64,000 bases of DNA from Varroa destructor (GCF_002443255.2 NW_019211460.1:26332882-26396881); one strand, 5' to 3'; shown: positions 1 to 13,996, counted from the first letter of the stretch. The notes: generated from the letters alone by a model not told the origin. Translations and numbers: made by a program.

Positions 1-3000
1 AAGTGTAAAAAAAAACAAGTGTCATTTAGTCAGTGTTTGGTAATTAACACTAGTTTACTGAACATTCCTCGTTCAAATTTCCCGCCCCACTCTCAAGGTC
101 ATATCTTTTATTCGATCGATATTGGGTGGGGGGGAGGAAGATGATGGATCGATTTGAAGTTATCATTCCAAGATGTTCAGGTGTTTCCATTAATTTGTAC
201 CGTAGCAAAGGAGGCAACGAATGATAGCGCTACCTGTACTAATAAAAGCGTCGGTTTTTCATGGCATGGCCTTTCTCTCTATTGCAGATAGAGCGTTCAG
301 AGCGTAGGATATGACAGCAACTCTAACAAAACTCGTATTTATAACGAACTAGGCGGACACACAATGGGTTGATAAAGTAAAGCAAGAAGAGAGATTTGTT
401 AGTGAATGAATGTTCATATGGCTGCGGGTATCTGAAATAAACGGTAGACGTTAAGTGTAACAGAATCGTCGCTGCCAAACTCGTTGGGTGCGCGGATGTT
501 GAACGCAGTGCAATGAGCCTTTATACATCAGCTCTGGGGTAAATTTAACCTCGATCCGCTAGCCGTTAGGGCTTTGAACGCTACGACTCGTTGTGAACCA
601 TTTACTATTTAGATGGAAGCGAATGCTGTTCAGATTCCGCATACGGTTTGCATAAATAAATGTTCGGTTAAAGGGCTTGAGCACAGCCAATGATCGGCCC
701 ATCACAATTTTGTTAATAAATAAACGCGATTAAATCACGAGCCGGAAGCCTTTGCTTGAAACATTCATCTTTACCTTCCTAATCATAGACTCGTGTTACA
801 GATTAGCAGGGTGCGAAGATTACTGAAGTCCAATTCTATTCAAATCTGAAACGGTGCTTTGTTTGCATGAAAATCTACGAAAATCTATCAAATCATCGAC
901 AAACGTACGTTTCATCTACAGCGATATGAGGTGTCTATTTTCTTCGTCTTTAACAGAAGCTGAAGAACTTTATTGCCGTATGTGTACGAAAATACAAATA
1001 ATTCCGGGCTATTAACAGCTCCAAAATCTTACGTGACGGCTATGGCGCTCGCGTAGCCATACACGACGGAAACTTGAGGTTCATATATTATCATACAGTG
1101 AGATTACAAAACAAGGATTCATTATCGGAACGAAGCATTGGAGACATTTCGCCTTTTCAACAATACGTTTCTAGATTGAGTCATTTTACTGTACTCTGCC
1201 ATCACTGCTTCGTGTTGGTATTGGCCCTGTTAAGTTGTTCGACAAAAATCTCTTCTTTGGACAAATCGAATGATTGAGTAGGTATTAAAGCAGAAAATTG
1301 TTTTTTCAATTCAGTACTTCGAAAGTATAGCCTTATCTTCGACAAGGTAAGGTTCGCCATGTCGCATCTGTTCGAAGTTGGAGCGAAGGCGCGAGAATAC
1401 GACGGCCGCTCAGGCTGCGAAAGGATTGCCATTGGATCGCGATATATTTGACACCAATATACTTTATTATAAATTACTATTGTTATTGACGGTAGTGATT
1501 GTATGTATGATTAATAAATATAGTAAGCATACCCTCAATTAGCAGCGGTCGTCGTAGGCTTTGTATGTGGAGATATTCTCGTTATGGGTTGCCAGTTCAG
1601 GTTGGGTTTCGAGAATTTTGCATAGCAAGCAGGACGTTTGCCACGTTGGCAAGGCTGTCGTCGTCGCCCAGCTGACGCTATTTTTACCTTGATTTACTTG
1701 TATACATCTATTATACGAGACCGTATCCAACTTTATCGAAGTGTATTCGCTAGTATCATAGTTATCTACTGCAATGCAGACATTTTGAGTTACGGTAGTA
1801 GCATCCGGCAGCTATTTGGCTTGCGCTTGTTGATGTTTAAGATGATGTTGCAGGAAACAAAAGGAAAAAAAATCGAAGATGACGGTACTAAAAGAAATGG
1901 CCGTCATGCGATTTCTGACCGAATGGAAATTAGCGACATTCCTCAATGTAGGGGATCTAGCGAGATAGGAATAGAAGGGCGGCAAAAAGCGAGTCCAGTA
2001 ATGATGCTACCGTAAACAAGGTTTTGTTGACTATATCGTTGTGTGACGCGCAACGGCAGCGAGGTTCAGCATCTCTGTCAACTGAAGTCAAAATAACGTA
2101 TTTCAATGAAGCGCCCCGCAGTCGAAATCGGTCCAGTACAGATTCCGGTAAATCATTTCCACAGGACGAACAAAGTCTGATACGCGACCGTACCGTAAAA
2201 AGGTCTTAGTACAGCGACGACGACGCGGCAGGCTGGAAGGCCTAGGTAGGGGCGCAAGTCGCAGGACAATGAAATCGCTTTTACCTTGGCTTCGTCTCGT
2301 TTATTTATCTGGGTGCTTCGCCGTAGTAAATTTATAACTAGCAATCGTGTCGCACACTGGCAATGTGACGGTACCTACTTGTCCTGTCTTGTTAGCGCTA
2401 CGCCATTTCTCTAACTGGAGGCGAAGGGCGAACTGGAAAGTGGACAATTTCTATCTGTGTCATCGTTATGATGTGTACGTCCTGCCATGCAGGGTGTTGA
2501 CGACAATGCTGATGAATATGAAATGGTACGGCAGTGGGCTTCTGTGCCTACCAAACAGCAGGAACAGCGATTGGGTTAATTGCTTACGAACCATACGCTA
2601 CTGGAGTCCGCGCCCCGACTCCGCGTAGTAGCTGACGATTGTTGCTCATGTCACTGTCATTGTTTCTATCTTATTCTTTGTTTTTATACTCGCCCCATTG
2701 CATGTTCCTGTGTTTGGTAGGAAAATACGTTGCCATTGCGCTATTAGAGGATTTGTTCCTAAGCGAGCCTTCAGCGACGTTGGAGCTTCAAACCGGTCGG
2801 GCCGACGTACAGCAGACGCGCATGGGTCGTGTCGACATAAAATATAGTAATATTAAAAATCAATTGGACGCCGTCAGCAGTCAGAGAAGTCTTCATAATT
2901 CGATTGATAGCCTAGCAGCTCCTGTTTTGTTGTATAGTCTCATCATATTCAAATAATAAATACTGATATTATTGAAACGAGACAAGTAATTCAGGCCTCA

Positions 3001-6000
3001 ATAGATGTACCCAACTAAAGGTACACAATCCAGTGCTCCATTGTTGTCCTAGAGACATCGTATATCCGTAGCAGTGTTTTTTTGGTTAAGCACAATTTGT
3101 CGTTGTCTTCAGGGAATATGGTACATTTCCCGTTCATAATCATTAGAGTCACATTCACCATATATTAGTTATTATCAAGTTGTCTGTAGGTGGCGCTACA
3201 GGCCAGTAAAGTCAGTGCCGCTAGATGGAAATTCAAAATGAGTTCTTTCATAAACAGAATTCGTAAGGATATATATACCAGAGCCACACCAACAGTGGCT
3301 AGAAAGCGAGCACATATTTTTCTTTGGCAGCCTTGCACACGTGTTTATCTGTATATAACAACCACACACACTTCGATGTTTTCCATTCGAATTCATGAAG
3401 TCAGCCTGGCTTTTTCACCTTTCTTGTAATCTTGTAAACCCATTCTTACCTGAGACCCAGCAGTAAAAGAAATGCCGAACCTACTTTATCAGCTATACTT
3501 TGTTGTTTTTTTTGTTTAACAAATTCCGCACGTGTCCCCAAAAATCGTGATACTATGTAATTTGTGCTAACGAAACAAAAACGTCTTTTTTTTTTTTATT
3601 ATAGTAATGTTTTAAGTTTAATTGTGCCTGTATAATTTAATAGTATTAATAATAAAATAATCTAATAAAGAATTATTTCTATAATGTTTTTGGTGATTTG
3701 GTTGTGTGGGAGCCAATGATTTAATCGTGCCACAAAGATCGATACCAACGAAAACATAACACAGCTTTAGTAAATATTCCCGAAGCAACTGTACACTGCG
3801 AGGTTACTCTCAAAGCTCTGAACGAGCTGGTGTGATTAGGTTTACTTAAATCGTCTAACTTCTGCCAGATTTCCCTGAAATCTTGTTTGGGCAAATACTT
3901 ACATATCTGACACAAAATAGATACGCATACATGTGATCATTACCGATGACATCTTTAGCGTTTCTGCTGTAAAAGCCCCCATATTTAGCTTTTGTTCCGC
4001 GCATCGGTAGTTATATCTGTCGCATAATCTCTATGTGAAGAAGCCGAAACGATGCATTGTCCATTGTTCCCTGTGTTATATCGAGCGAAGGCGTCACCCT
4101 GTACCTCAATCTAATCCTTGCGAAAGCTAGACAGCGGCAATGTGCGCTCATCAACTTAATCTGAATGCTGTTATGATTTCCCTATGCTTAGTTTCCTTCT
4201 ATCCTGCTTTTTTTTTTGGCCAATAATAGTCACACTTCAGTTGGCCTAGGCAAATACGAACATCTAATGAGAGCTACATCTATCCTCATTGCATGCCTCA
4301 CCGTCGCATATAGTGTAATTCGAATTACAATGAATCTTATATAAACAGTCACACGATAACAAAAGTGATATTGGTAATGAGGGAGATGACTTCAAGTATC
4401 GTCAGGCAGCCGACTCCAAGCCGAAAACAGTACTACTCTAAACGGGAAATGTGATCTGAATGAACGCTTTCTGGCGGCTTCTATCTTGTACATTGCCGCT
4501 TCCCTGTCTCCTTCGTAATAGGACAACACGAACGTTTCTTTTTTTTGTCGTCCTCGTTAGTTTTAATATCTACCCACTGCTGCTATATGGAACAGCTCGA
4601 TGACCTAGCGGACTTCACCGAGTTAATTGAACACTGATAGGAGGTAAATTTCAATGTTCACTATCATTAGTGGTGTGCGTACTATGTAGGTTAGCAAATG
4701 TTGTGCTTTTTGCTTTTATTTTAACTTATGAAATACTTACGTAAAAAAAAATGTAGAACAGACGAAATAACCTGCCGTTATTGTTGTCAATGAAATCTGA
4801 GCATTGGATCGAAACGGAAAGTCATACTACAGGCAATAGCAAAGGGGCATATGGCGCGGGAGGGTGCGGGGAAAGGCAAGTGTCCCGAAGCAGAGCTATG
4901 ATCGCAAAAAAGATTTGTCTATGCCAGCTCAATGTTGACAAATCAGCACAGTTTCGCCTGCACGAGCAGCAGCGACAACAGCAGTAACACTGTTAGAGCT
5001 TACCCAACATTTCGAAATCGCATCTTCTCTCCATAATGAAGAACTGATTACTCAAGCGAAGTGATCAGTTTTCCGTCCGCCGGGGGGTTCACGGAAAATG
5101 GCCGGTTCAGAATGCGCACTGCGTAAACCAGTCGAGAGCTGAATGCTATAAATAACACGAGGCAACAAAAAACGAAATGGAACAAGCTCGATATTTCGGC
5201 GCGGTGGAAGAAATGCAGACGAACACAGGATCGTCTTTGAAATCCCTTATGCAGTGTGGGAGGGGGTGGTGCTGTGTTGTCAGTGGTGTGGGGTGGCGGC
5301 GAAGAATACGTATACAGAACAATTGACAGGGAATCGACGGGCAGGGAATATCGCTGATATTGGCATCGTGTTCAACTAATTTTTGACTCGTATATCACAA
5401 GATTTATTATGGCAGGCTACAGGTACACGACACCGAAGGACAACGGCAAGAGGTTAAAAAATGTATTAGTTTACGTGAAAGATTAACTAGCCTCCAAGCA
5501 AGTGAATCACATCTGAATGCGTGATGCCCTCAGGATAGGAATTTAACAGTATTGACAAAAAAATTGAATTGTATCGTGGGAGATCAGATATTAGCAGAAA
5601 GGCAAATTTGATATCGTAGGCCACATGGCAATAGATGAGGTAAATGCTCACTCGCGACACGATGACGCTATCTCTGAACAAGGCAGGAGCTCAGGTTCTT
5701 GATTTGTGTATTGTATTACTGATGTCATCTTATATAGGATTATCAAGGATCTGGCCGTCGGAAACATTGTTTGTTACACAAACAAGGAATCATTTAACTA
5801 TGACAGCCAACGAAATTATCGGCCCTCAATGAAGAAGTTGCGTGGAACGTTGGGCACGGCAGCCAAAGCAAAGGAGTCGAAGCATCATATACATTGATCT
5901 GTTCAGCGGGATTTCTCCGACTACTCAGTGACTTCAACATGGCAATGACGAGCCGCTAGGGATACCGACAGGTAGCAGTCTGACGCCAGAACCAATTTCG

Positions 6001-7935
6001 ACATTGGCATTGATGCTGATGTGAAATGGAGGTATTAAAAACGTACTGTTGGTATAGCGATCATTGAGTGTGTGCACATAAAGAATAGACCCACTTAAGC
6101 CTATATATTTTACGATTAGAGGATAGGATTCGCCTCAGAACTATGCCGCTAGTTAGTGATTGGTATAGCATACCATTTTCGCTTCGTTCGGACCTAAAGT
6201 ATAGTGATCAGAAGTGGCGTATACGTACAAAGACGAGCTATCGAAATGCCCTGTTACCCTGCTAGTAGAAATGCACATTTGACCGATCATTCCGCTACCA
6301 TTTTTGCTCATTTAAATACCCGCCTCTTAGCATTAATTAGTATTAGAGTAACTGGGGTTATTCACGAGTTTTGTTTTTGCCCAACTTTATACGTAATTGA
6401 TCCATTTGGCTGTCTATTGCATCCGATTATATGAAAGTGCTGACAAGACAGCGCTTTAATGAAGCCTTATGAAGTACGAGCATTCGAATTAATCGACCTG
6501 ACTTCATCCGGGCACGTCTCAGTCCACTTGGTCTTTCGCATCGTTTATCAGGGGAAACTTTCTCTAAAGTTTTCGTGATAATTTAACGGTGAATATTTTA
6601 TCATCTGTTATCAAGCCTCATCTATTAGCTCTCCGACACCATCCCCAACCGGTTCAGACGAATGGAAATGCGTGGATACTCACCTGAGTACCCTGTCGAC
6701 AAGTGCGTCAGCGATCCGTCCAGCCAAAATGACTTCTACCTTATGCACTTGAGTGTGGCATACGGTGCTTGTTCACTGACCAGTTTTATCTGGTAAAGCT
6801 TCGACCCCACCTGCCTGCTAAACCCATTGCACCCCTTTGGAAGCTCGAATAGAATTTGTTCTATAATACAATACTTCTACACGAACAGGCGATTTTGTGT
6901 GTCTTATTGCAACCGATGCCGTCCAACGCCGTAGTCGCTAGACCCATTAGGAATAAGAAGCGGTAACGAATTGTTACTGGTAGGCACGAACCGGCGCGCG
7001 TAGTGATCGATACGTGTGCCAGCGTAATAAACGATCAATTGAATGCTAAAGATGACTGTAATGACGATAGTAGCAGTGGCAGCCGAAGTAAACGGAAATA
7101 AGCAGAGGTAATCAGATGACAAGCCCAACAAGCGCGGCGCACTGGTTAGCTATGTGCTATAATCGACAAGATCATATGGACAATAGCGTTAATACACAGG
7201 CAAGTCAACGCTGGAGAACGCTGTGATAGATAGCGGTGGCCTTAATGTCGATTACGGCAAACTGAAATGTCCTTAAGACAAATCGAGCGGCCGCTGTCGA
7301 TGTTCCTGCTGAAGGAAATAGTTTACAGAACACCAGTTGCCAAACGTCGACGAGCCAATAGATTTTTTCATACAGTATCACCTAAAATTAAACCTATTCG
7401 ATTGGCAGTTCTCTTAACATAGTACTCAAAGTAAGAAGCAGGAAGATCGAAGAAATTGTTATCGTTATCAAAATAGACTATTAGCAAGACTGACTTAATT
7501 GTACAGGATTCATCGCCGTAATTTGTGTCTTATAAAAAATAATAATCCCATACTTTGTTCCATGTTTATTAGAGAGCAAATCTCCTTTAGCTCAATCTGC
7601 GTGCATACCGCCTCATTTCTTTGTTCGTAACGTGAGCTAAATGCACTAGAAAGCTACGAGACTATCGACCTATCGTCTACCAGCTGCCTAGAGCTCGTTT
7701 GCGTTTAACAATATTCTAATAATTTCAAAGGCCGCTTGCAAAATTAGCGTCTAGCATTAACAGCAAAGGTTGAAAGGTCTTTTTCTATAGGTTCGTTTTT
7801 TTCGATATATTTCTCTCTCTATGGCTTCGACCTGACTGCAGCCTTGCTTCCCTATGCCCGTTATCAGCCCTTATGCAGGCTGTGTGAAGATGAGCTCTTA
7901 ACTGCAGAAGCTAGATGCACTAAATCGTACACTTC
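1..7935. other. No recognisable gene
   Basis: Only short frames with no domain were found. A 61-codon frame ending at 2209 follows a fair acceptor (atttccacag, 2163) but has no partner exon. A 125-codon frame at 1638-2015 is within chance length. A TATA-like TATAAATA sits at 5147-5154 without an obvious initiator. No RNA gene or intact mobile element was seen. Confidence 0.5.
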
Positions 7936-8148
7936 TCAATAAAAAAGAATAGGTTGATTTGCTAACAGTTTCAGCGAAACGCTGCTATCGAATGATTTGC
8001 ACGCGCTTTTCTTTGGGCTTTTTAGTCCTTTGCCTGTTTTGTTCGGGGTTCCTTCGAAGAGTCGCAGACAGGGGAGAACCGGCTCAAACCTACTCGCGGA
8101 TTCCTGCCGAACAGCGTCCGATTCCAAAATTGAAATCGAGTCAGCGCC
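7936..8148 (-). CDS. Hypothetical open frame antisense to 7992-8189
   Basis: Seventy codons are open from after a TAA to a TGA. There is no ATG near the start, so it could only be an exon or part of one. The peptide is Ser/Lys-rich in its middle (NKTGKGLKSPKKSACKSFDS) and shows even codon usage. No clear acceptor precedes it. It is listed because it looks at least as coding-like as the frame on the other strand. The function is unknown. Confidence 0.12.
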   Translation of the reverse strand, partial: GADSISILESDAVRQESASRFEPVLPCLRLFEGTPNKTGKGLKSPKKSACKSFDSSVSLKLLANQPILFY

Positions 8149-8189
8149 TTATACATTTTAGCTGCTTTAGCGGGTCACCAGCGATTTGA
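7992..8189 (+). CDS. Hypothetical 65-residue open frame with signal-peptide-like start
   Basis: The frame begins MICTRFSLGFLVLCLFCSG, with a short basic start, a hydrophobic core of about 12 residues and small residues near position 18-19, which has the layout of a secretory signal peptide. The remainder is polar and ends SCFSGSPAI. It contains no cysteine-rich pattern or dibasic cleavage array that would identify a known peptide family. The opposite strand is also open across the same bases (7936-8148), so only one of the two, or neither, can be real. No homolog is recognised. Confidence 0.2.
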   Translation: MICTRFSLGFLVLCLFCSGFLRRVADRGEPAQTYSRIPAEQRPIPKLKSSQRLIHFSCFSGSPAI

Positions 8190-10466
8190 CGCAAACAGAC
8201 ACAGCCGATGTCATTAATGGATGATTCAACAGATTTTGACTTCATATTAATAGCAGTCACTGACGGTCTAATAAGAGAAATCATGTTTACCGAATCCTTC
8301 CGGAGACAATCGCAAAGGCCATTAGATCATCATGGAGTCTTTTATCTGGAAGATTTCAGATTGTGATCTCTAGTGAAACAGACAAGAGTAAATGACTCAA
8401 AAGTCGACTTTCACTGTTGCCAAGGGAAACTTCATTGAGCGCTGAAATTCTTCACGGCGGCTTTTAAGAACCGCTTTGTGAGGATATCCGTCGATGCACG
8501 GACGCGTCTGAATGATATCGACAATTCTGCTAAAAGAATAAAGCATAACTAGTCGATCTTGATATCTAGTTTTGTGGACCATTCGCGTCATGCCCAACGC
8601 ACATCGGAATTTGTTTATGGTCCCATATTCTCTCACACAGACGTAATGCACAGGTACAGATTCTTTATTTATGCAAGGCCATCAATGATCATCGTTGCGT
8701 ATGTAGATCATCCATTGGATTTTGCAACGAGGTTTGCTCATTCGAGACTAATAGTCGTCACAATGAACTAGGGATAGAATCTTACGTTAAATTAAAACCT
8801 GTTTTTTTTGATAATAACTTTTAGATTTTTCGGGTTTGTCAACAAATAATCATATCCAACCAAAAGTATACAAAAGATCTTAGTAATAATTACAATGTTT
8901 TTTTGTTGTATATGACTATTCTGTTTTATGTTATGTGTACACAGATATAGTATGCTACGAATTTTTATATATATATATATATACCTGGTATTGTATAAAT
9001 ATGATACCAGAATCAATACCACGATAGACGTATAAAACAGGTGGCCAAAAAAGTAAGCATCATTCCTGGGCAAGAGCACGGATTTGCACATGATAAGTCT
9101 AATTTTTACTTCCTCCGCGGCTATGCAATTTCTGAAAGTTCCAATATTCCCAATTCGAAATGTGCCATGCACTTCTTTTGGTTAACTTTACTATTTATTC
9201 TTTCGTTCCATATATTCAATCAAAGCGCCGCTTTCTCCGTTGTATTTCCTCTGAAATAGATTCCGAAAACGTTCCGTCCTTTAACAACAGGTCCCTTATC
9301 TGTAATCCGTTCCCGAAGCAAGCCCACGCCCGAAGCAGACAGAGGTGGATAACAAGGCCGATAGCAACAGAGCTGCACCACAGAGCATTCTACAGATGTG
9401 TTTGGCGTAAGATTGCCAAAGAGTGAGAGTACTTGAAAAGAGGCAATGGAACGGATTTGAAAGCATACCCCAGCACCACAATGTCTCGGGACATCCATGC
9501 CTTGCCTGTTCTTTATCTATCAGAGGTGAAGAGGGGCAACAAAACAACTCTGTAAGCCCGTGTCTCTCTTCAGCGCAGTGTATGGTAATGATGCTGTACA
9601 GGTAGGCGTAGGCCGAATTTACCCTTTTCATGTCAGATTGTTGCTAGTGGTCTGGAATGTACTAGTAGACATTGGATTGGAATGTGGTACTTTGTGAAGC
9701 GTATACATAAACGCAGACTAGCCCAACAGGATTTGGCCAAATCAACTATAATATCACAACAATGGGACGAAATAGTACTGAATATAAAATTGAGATAGTG
9801 ATTACAATGATTACCTAAATAAGTTATTTTGTAATGATGGCAGTGCCAACATGAAGTTTGCCTTTCGGGAAACACCTATGCGAGCAGCTGCTTCTGTGGT
9901 TTGTATTCGTTTTACGTTAATTGAAATTTTTTTGTTTTTTTGGTTTGTTCCATGACGCGAGGGGCAATGCTCGAATGCGTTTCTTTGCCAATCTTCATTT
10001 TTACAAAGGAAATCAGATAAACCTCTGTTCTTCTTGTTTTGTATCGGTGTTTCCTGGTGACGTAATCTGAACTTACCCTCCATCTTCTTTGACTACGTCA
10101 ATCTTTCAGCGTCATATCTTAACCTAGAGCTAATAAAACTCGAAATATCTAAGCGCTAAAAGAGACATCAATATAGCTATAGCTTATATCTATAAATCAC
10201 ATGAACACGCTCTGCTGTGGCAAAGGTCCGTCATTACAACACGATGATGAAAACACATTCGCTCAATTCAAATTTCCCAGGTCGAGGCGAAAGCATAATA
10301 ATAACAATAAACCTTATTAGTAAATTCGCAAGTAGAAAACCACATCAGTTTGTACGTGTTTTGCGTGCTTGGAATCGAGGATTGCACGGCCCTGAGTCCC
10401 CGATGCCGTTTTCCCGCTGAATGACTGTCAGCGACTGCACAATACATTGCACGTGTCACGCACTAC
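8190..10466. other. No recognisable gene; AT-rich with a TA repeat
   Basis: The stretch contains a (TA)9 tract at 8966-8983 and T-rich runs. Open frames on both strands (for example 8792-9172 on -) are AT-driven and low in complexity. Nothing here was recognised. Confidence 0.5.
8966..8983. repeat. (TA)9 microsatellite
   Basis: Nine uninterrupted TA units follow a T run. Confidence 0.95.
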
Positions 10467-10944
10467 TCAAAACACCTGATTTTGATAACGTTCAAATTTA
10501 GTGCCTAAGCATACAAAACACTCGTTAGTATCTAATACGGCCTCAGCTGTACAGCACAATTCAATGCTGCAATTTCTATTCTGTTCTGAAGTCACGTGCA
10601 AGCCCATACGTGCAACTGGTATAAATTGAGCTTTCCTGTTGTCAGGCCCTTCACTTGGTGGCAGTTTCTCGTAGTGGTAGTTTTTTCCCTTTAGCGGTAT
10701 CTGTGAATATTTCAGAAGCTCGCAGAATGTCATTACGTGACGTATCGGAGGGCATTTTGCGAGCAGTGGGGGCGAAGGAAGCCGAGGGTTGCTGAATGGC
10801 TTGATGCGCTCTGTGAAAAGAAATCGAATAGGCACATCCCGCTCGATCGGGAAGGATCCTCTTACGCACAGTGCGTAATAATGCGAGTATATGTAGCATA
10901 GTGTCTTCACAGAAACAGTAGAGTACGTCCTGGACTTTCGTCAC
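10467..10944 (-). CDS. Possible two-exon gene end with a 55-base intron, unrecognised
   Basis: On the - strand two overlapping frames, 10944-10651 and 10910-10467, can be joined by a 55-base intron. Its donor is GTGC|GTAAGAG (exon end 10866) and its acceptor is TTTCTTTTCACAG (next exon from 10810). Splicing adds AG to the leftover C, making a Gln codon, and moves the upstream peptide (MLHILALLRTV) into the longer downstream frame, which runs about 113 more codons to a TGA at 10467-10469. Both splice sites are close to consensus. The peptide matches nothing I know, and the frame lengths are within what chance allows. Confidence 0.2.
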
Positions 10945-12081
10945 ATTTCAATACTGAAGCTGTTTGGCTTTGTTTCCTTAATTCTGTTGGCAGCAGTCAG
11001 CCGTAGAATGATGGAAGTCGCAGTGGTACGTTTGATAGGTTTGGCTGAATCCGTATCAGTAGTTCATCACATTAGTTGGTACCAGCAGTAGTAACGAAAG
11101 CCAAAGGAGCATATGCTAGTAATCCGTAGCAACGAAAAGCAAGGATTGTGAACCAGGCCCGCAGCCTGCAAGCGACAATGTTAGGTTGTGTGTGAGGGCT
11201 CCCTAGTCTAGTCGAATAGGGGACAAGGAAGCAGAGGATAGGGACAGGAGTGAAATATTTGCTATTGTTATTATCGCAGTAGCTACCGGATAACAAGAAA
11301 AAAAAAGGTTTAGAAGTCGTTACCTGCTGTTACCGCTATGAGTCGAGTAAAAACTAGGCCTCGCTTTGATATTGATGTTGATGTTGTCACTGTCGCTGCT
11401 GGTATTACGTGGGCATTTTGTTGTTGGGCTTATCCTGTTGCATTAGGTTGACGTTGGTATCCAACAATAGAATATGCGTCTATCTCTATTCAATAGCGTT
11501 GCGCCAAGCGATTAACGGAAACGGCAACTGCTGGAACATGATGTGGAGGAGCGGAAGACGGGGGAAAAATTCGTACAGGTTTCGTACTCTCGTGAACGCG
11601 AACCGGAATTTCCTGCCATGAATAGCCAATGCCATAGGCCAACGGCAGCATAGCAGGACTGGGTGAGATGTGATTCATTAATGCAGCTTAACTTTACTGC
11701 CTCAGTCAAGCTAAGAGTAATAATTAAATGCGACATAACCTGAAATGCCCCCTGTTACCCAAGGGCTTCTGTGCAGTCGCAAGCAGATAAAAGAATTATG
11801 CTGACCATTAGAAGAAAGAAAGTTGCTGTTGAAGTTATCTGAATCACTTTCGAGTCCTTATTATGTTCGATTCCATTAAACTAGGCTCAGTTAAGTTAAA
11901 GTGTACGAGAGCCAAATTTGAACGTAGAATAAGTTCGAATTGTTTAACTGGAACTAATACGCTGAATGAAGCGTTCACTGATCCATCTACCACAAATTAG
12001 CATTTTTGCTCATTTTTTTACACTCCCAAAACGACAGTTATTTGCTACCGAACTTTTAGAGAGAGAGAGTTCTTAATTGCC

Positions 12082-12102
12082 TTTGCATTTTGCAAATGCA
12101 AA
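12082..12102. repeat. Perfect hairpin, 9-base-pair stem, 3-base loop
   Basis: TTTGCATTT and AAATGCAAA flank TGC. The right arm is one base off the POU/octamer site ATGCAAAT. Confidence 0.85.
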
Positions 12103-12146
12103 AATGGCTTGCCGGGATGTTTTTGTTCCAGCACTAATAATATTAT

Positions 12147-12168
12147 ATCCATAGTTTTCTATGGATAA
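12147..12168. repeat. Perfect hairpin, 9-base-pair stem, TTTT loop
   Basis: TATCCATAG and CTATGGATA flank TTTT. It lies 44 bases after the preceding hairpin. Confidence 0.85.
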
Positions 12169-13996
12169 GGTCCTGTGAAGGACAGCCTGAAAGCACTGAA
12201 AAGCGATCTAAATTAGACTCTGCCTGCCGTGAAGCCAATTACTGTATTCCAGTTAGCTGAGGACAACAGTTAAATGTTGGTAGATGTTCCAAAACATTTT
12301 CTACTTGAACCATTGTGCCAGCCAAAGAATCAGAGACAGCTCTCTTGTCTCTTGTCTGCCCGAACTCGCGCGACGGGGTGGTGAGATGAAAGTAAATGTA
12401 TGTTTTTTTCATATTGTAAAACGAGACTAGACCTTTAGGCATTCTCGAAGAGATTATTATTTTTCGAAACGACTCCTGAACAAAGATCTCGTTGGCCCTA
12501 ACCCGGCAAGCCAAAGCGATTCTGTAGTGGCCTGCGTCGCGTGTTAGTACCACCACGACGAGACCATGTCCATCAGCAGCAACCGCCGTCACTTCGGGTA
12601 GCACCTACCTCTTTTATCCTTTCGTTCTCTTGCGCAGTGCTGAGAACTTTCGAACCATCATAACGGCCCTGCCAGCCGTCGCAGGTATCTCGGCCAGGCC
12701 ACTTTGCCTAGAGGTCTTATCGCAGTGCATTCACTCAACGCTTTTAGGACATACTGCCAAGAATACCGCTAGTCGCGTTTATGATCGGTACCAGTTCGCG
12801 GTTGAGGACTGCGCAAACAGCACATCAAGAAAAGCGGCAAATTTTCTATGTGAAGTGGCCTACCGAATAGCTAGGAAAAATTGTCGAACGTGGCCAAGAT
12901 AGTAATAATCGCCGCTGGCGTGATTCACATCACCCATGTGGTCATGCATTTCTTTTATAGAATTGTGGTTTCGTACCTCGGGAACTGTCTATTGTTGGTT
13001 CTTGCCTGCGATAGCCTTACTTAGACGAATGCGACGATTAGACGAAAAACCGGTTCCCTCGGAAAAGTCACATTCTGCAAAACACGTACGCGCCATACTC
13101 GTGTGTGAGTGCTTGGCTCGTCCACCGGTGACAGCCCTGTTTCGCACGAGTGTTGAGTACGGTGTTTGTTCTGCTACCCGCGTAATTCGAATATTCTGGA
13201 AATATATACATATTTGTAGGTGTTTTTGTTATCGGTTTGTATACGTCATTACACGAAATACGGCGCTTGATATAAATTATCCACCTAAAGTTAAACAAAC
13301 TGCTCGCGGTTGAATGTAATTAATCCCGAAAAGAGATTTGTACATCAAAATTTATCAGAATGTCCATGATTGAACCTGTACCTCGTCGTGATCTCTTGAA
13401 CTGTATTTAATTCCCAAAGGCTCCAAATCTGCTATCTGTATGCGGAAACGATCCATACCGCTAGGGTAAGATGTTTCGACTATCATACCGGTCATTATAT
13501 ATACTGGATTCACCGAATTGACATAGGGGTCCTGCTCCGCTATATTCGTGAACGCGTGTTATAGACATATTCCAATCAACGAGGGCCGATTCTTGACAAG
13601 GCTATTATTACTATAATTCAACGACAATTTTCACTGGCATTTCGATAGGCTAAAGTTTGATGCCACTGCGACAACGTTTGACATGTGGCTTTCTAACGGT
13701 CCGAAAGATCTAAACGGCCAAAGTGACCATTGGTGATAAGTTTCAGTGCTCGGCACGACGACCATTGCTGGTGGAATTAGCATTGAAGTAACGTACACTC
13801 ACGGTGGACGTGACCAGATCTGTCGGTTCAATGCAGTCCCTTTACAAATCCAGCTACAGATGACCGTTTTGATACCTACAAATAGTCAGATCGTTTGGGC
13901 AAGGCGTCCCTAGTGTTCGACTGTCACGCGAACGAGTAGCACGTAACCGTTTTGTGACCGTGACTATTATAGTCGAGTTTTCCGTGTCTCACTTGT

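Noticed and set aside
3190..3235. tggcgctaca / ccgctagatgg segment as the end of a small inverted-repeat element
   Set aside because: The two halves are only partly complementary, and I found no second end or target duplication.
13820..13840. cggttcaatgc as a tRNA B box
   Set aside because: The upstream sequence cannot form a D-arm or acceptor stem.
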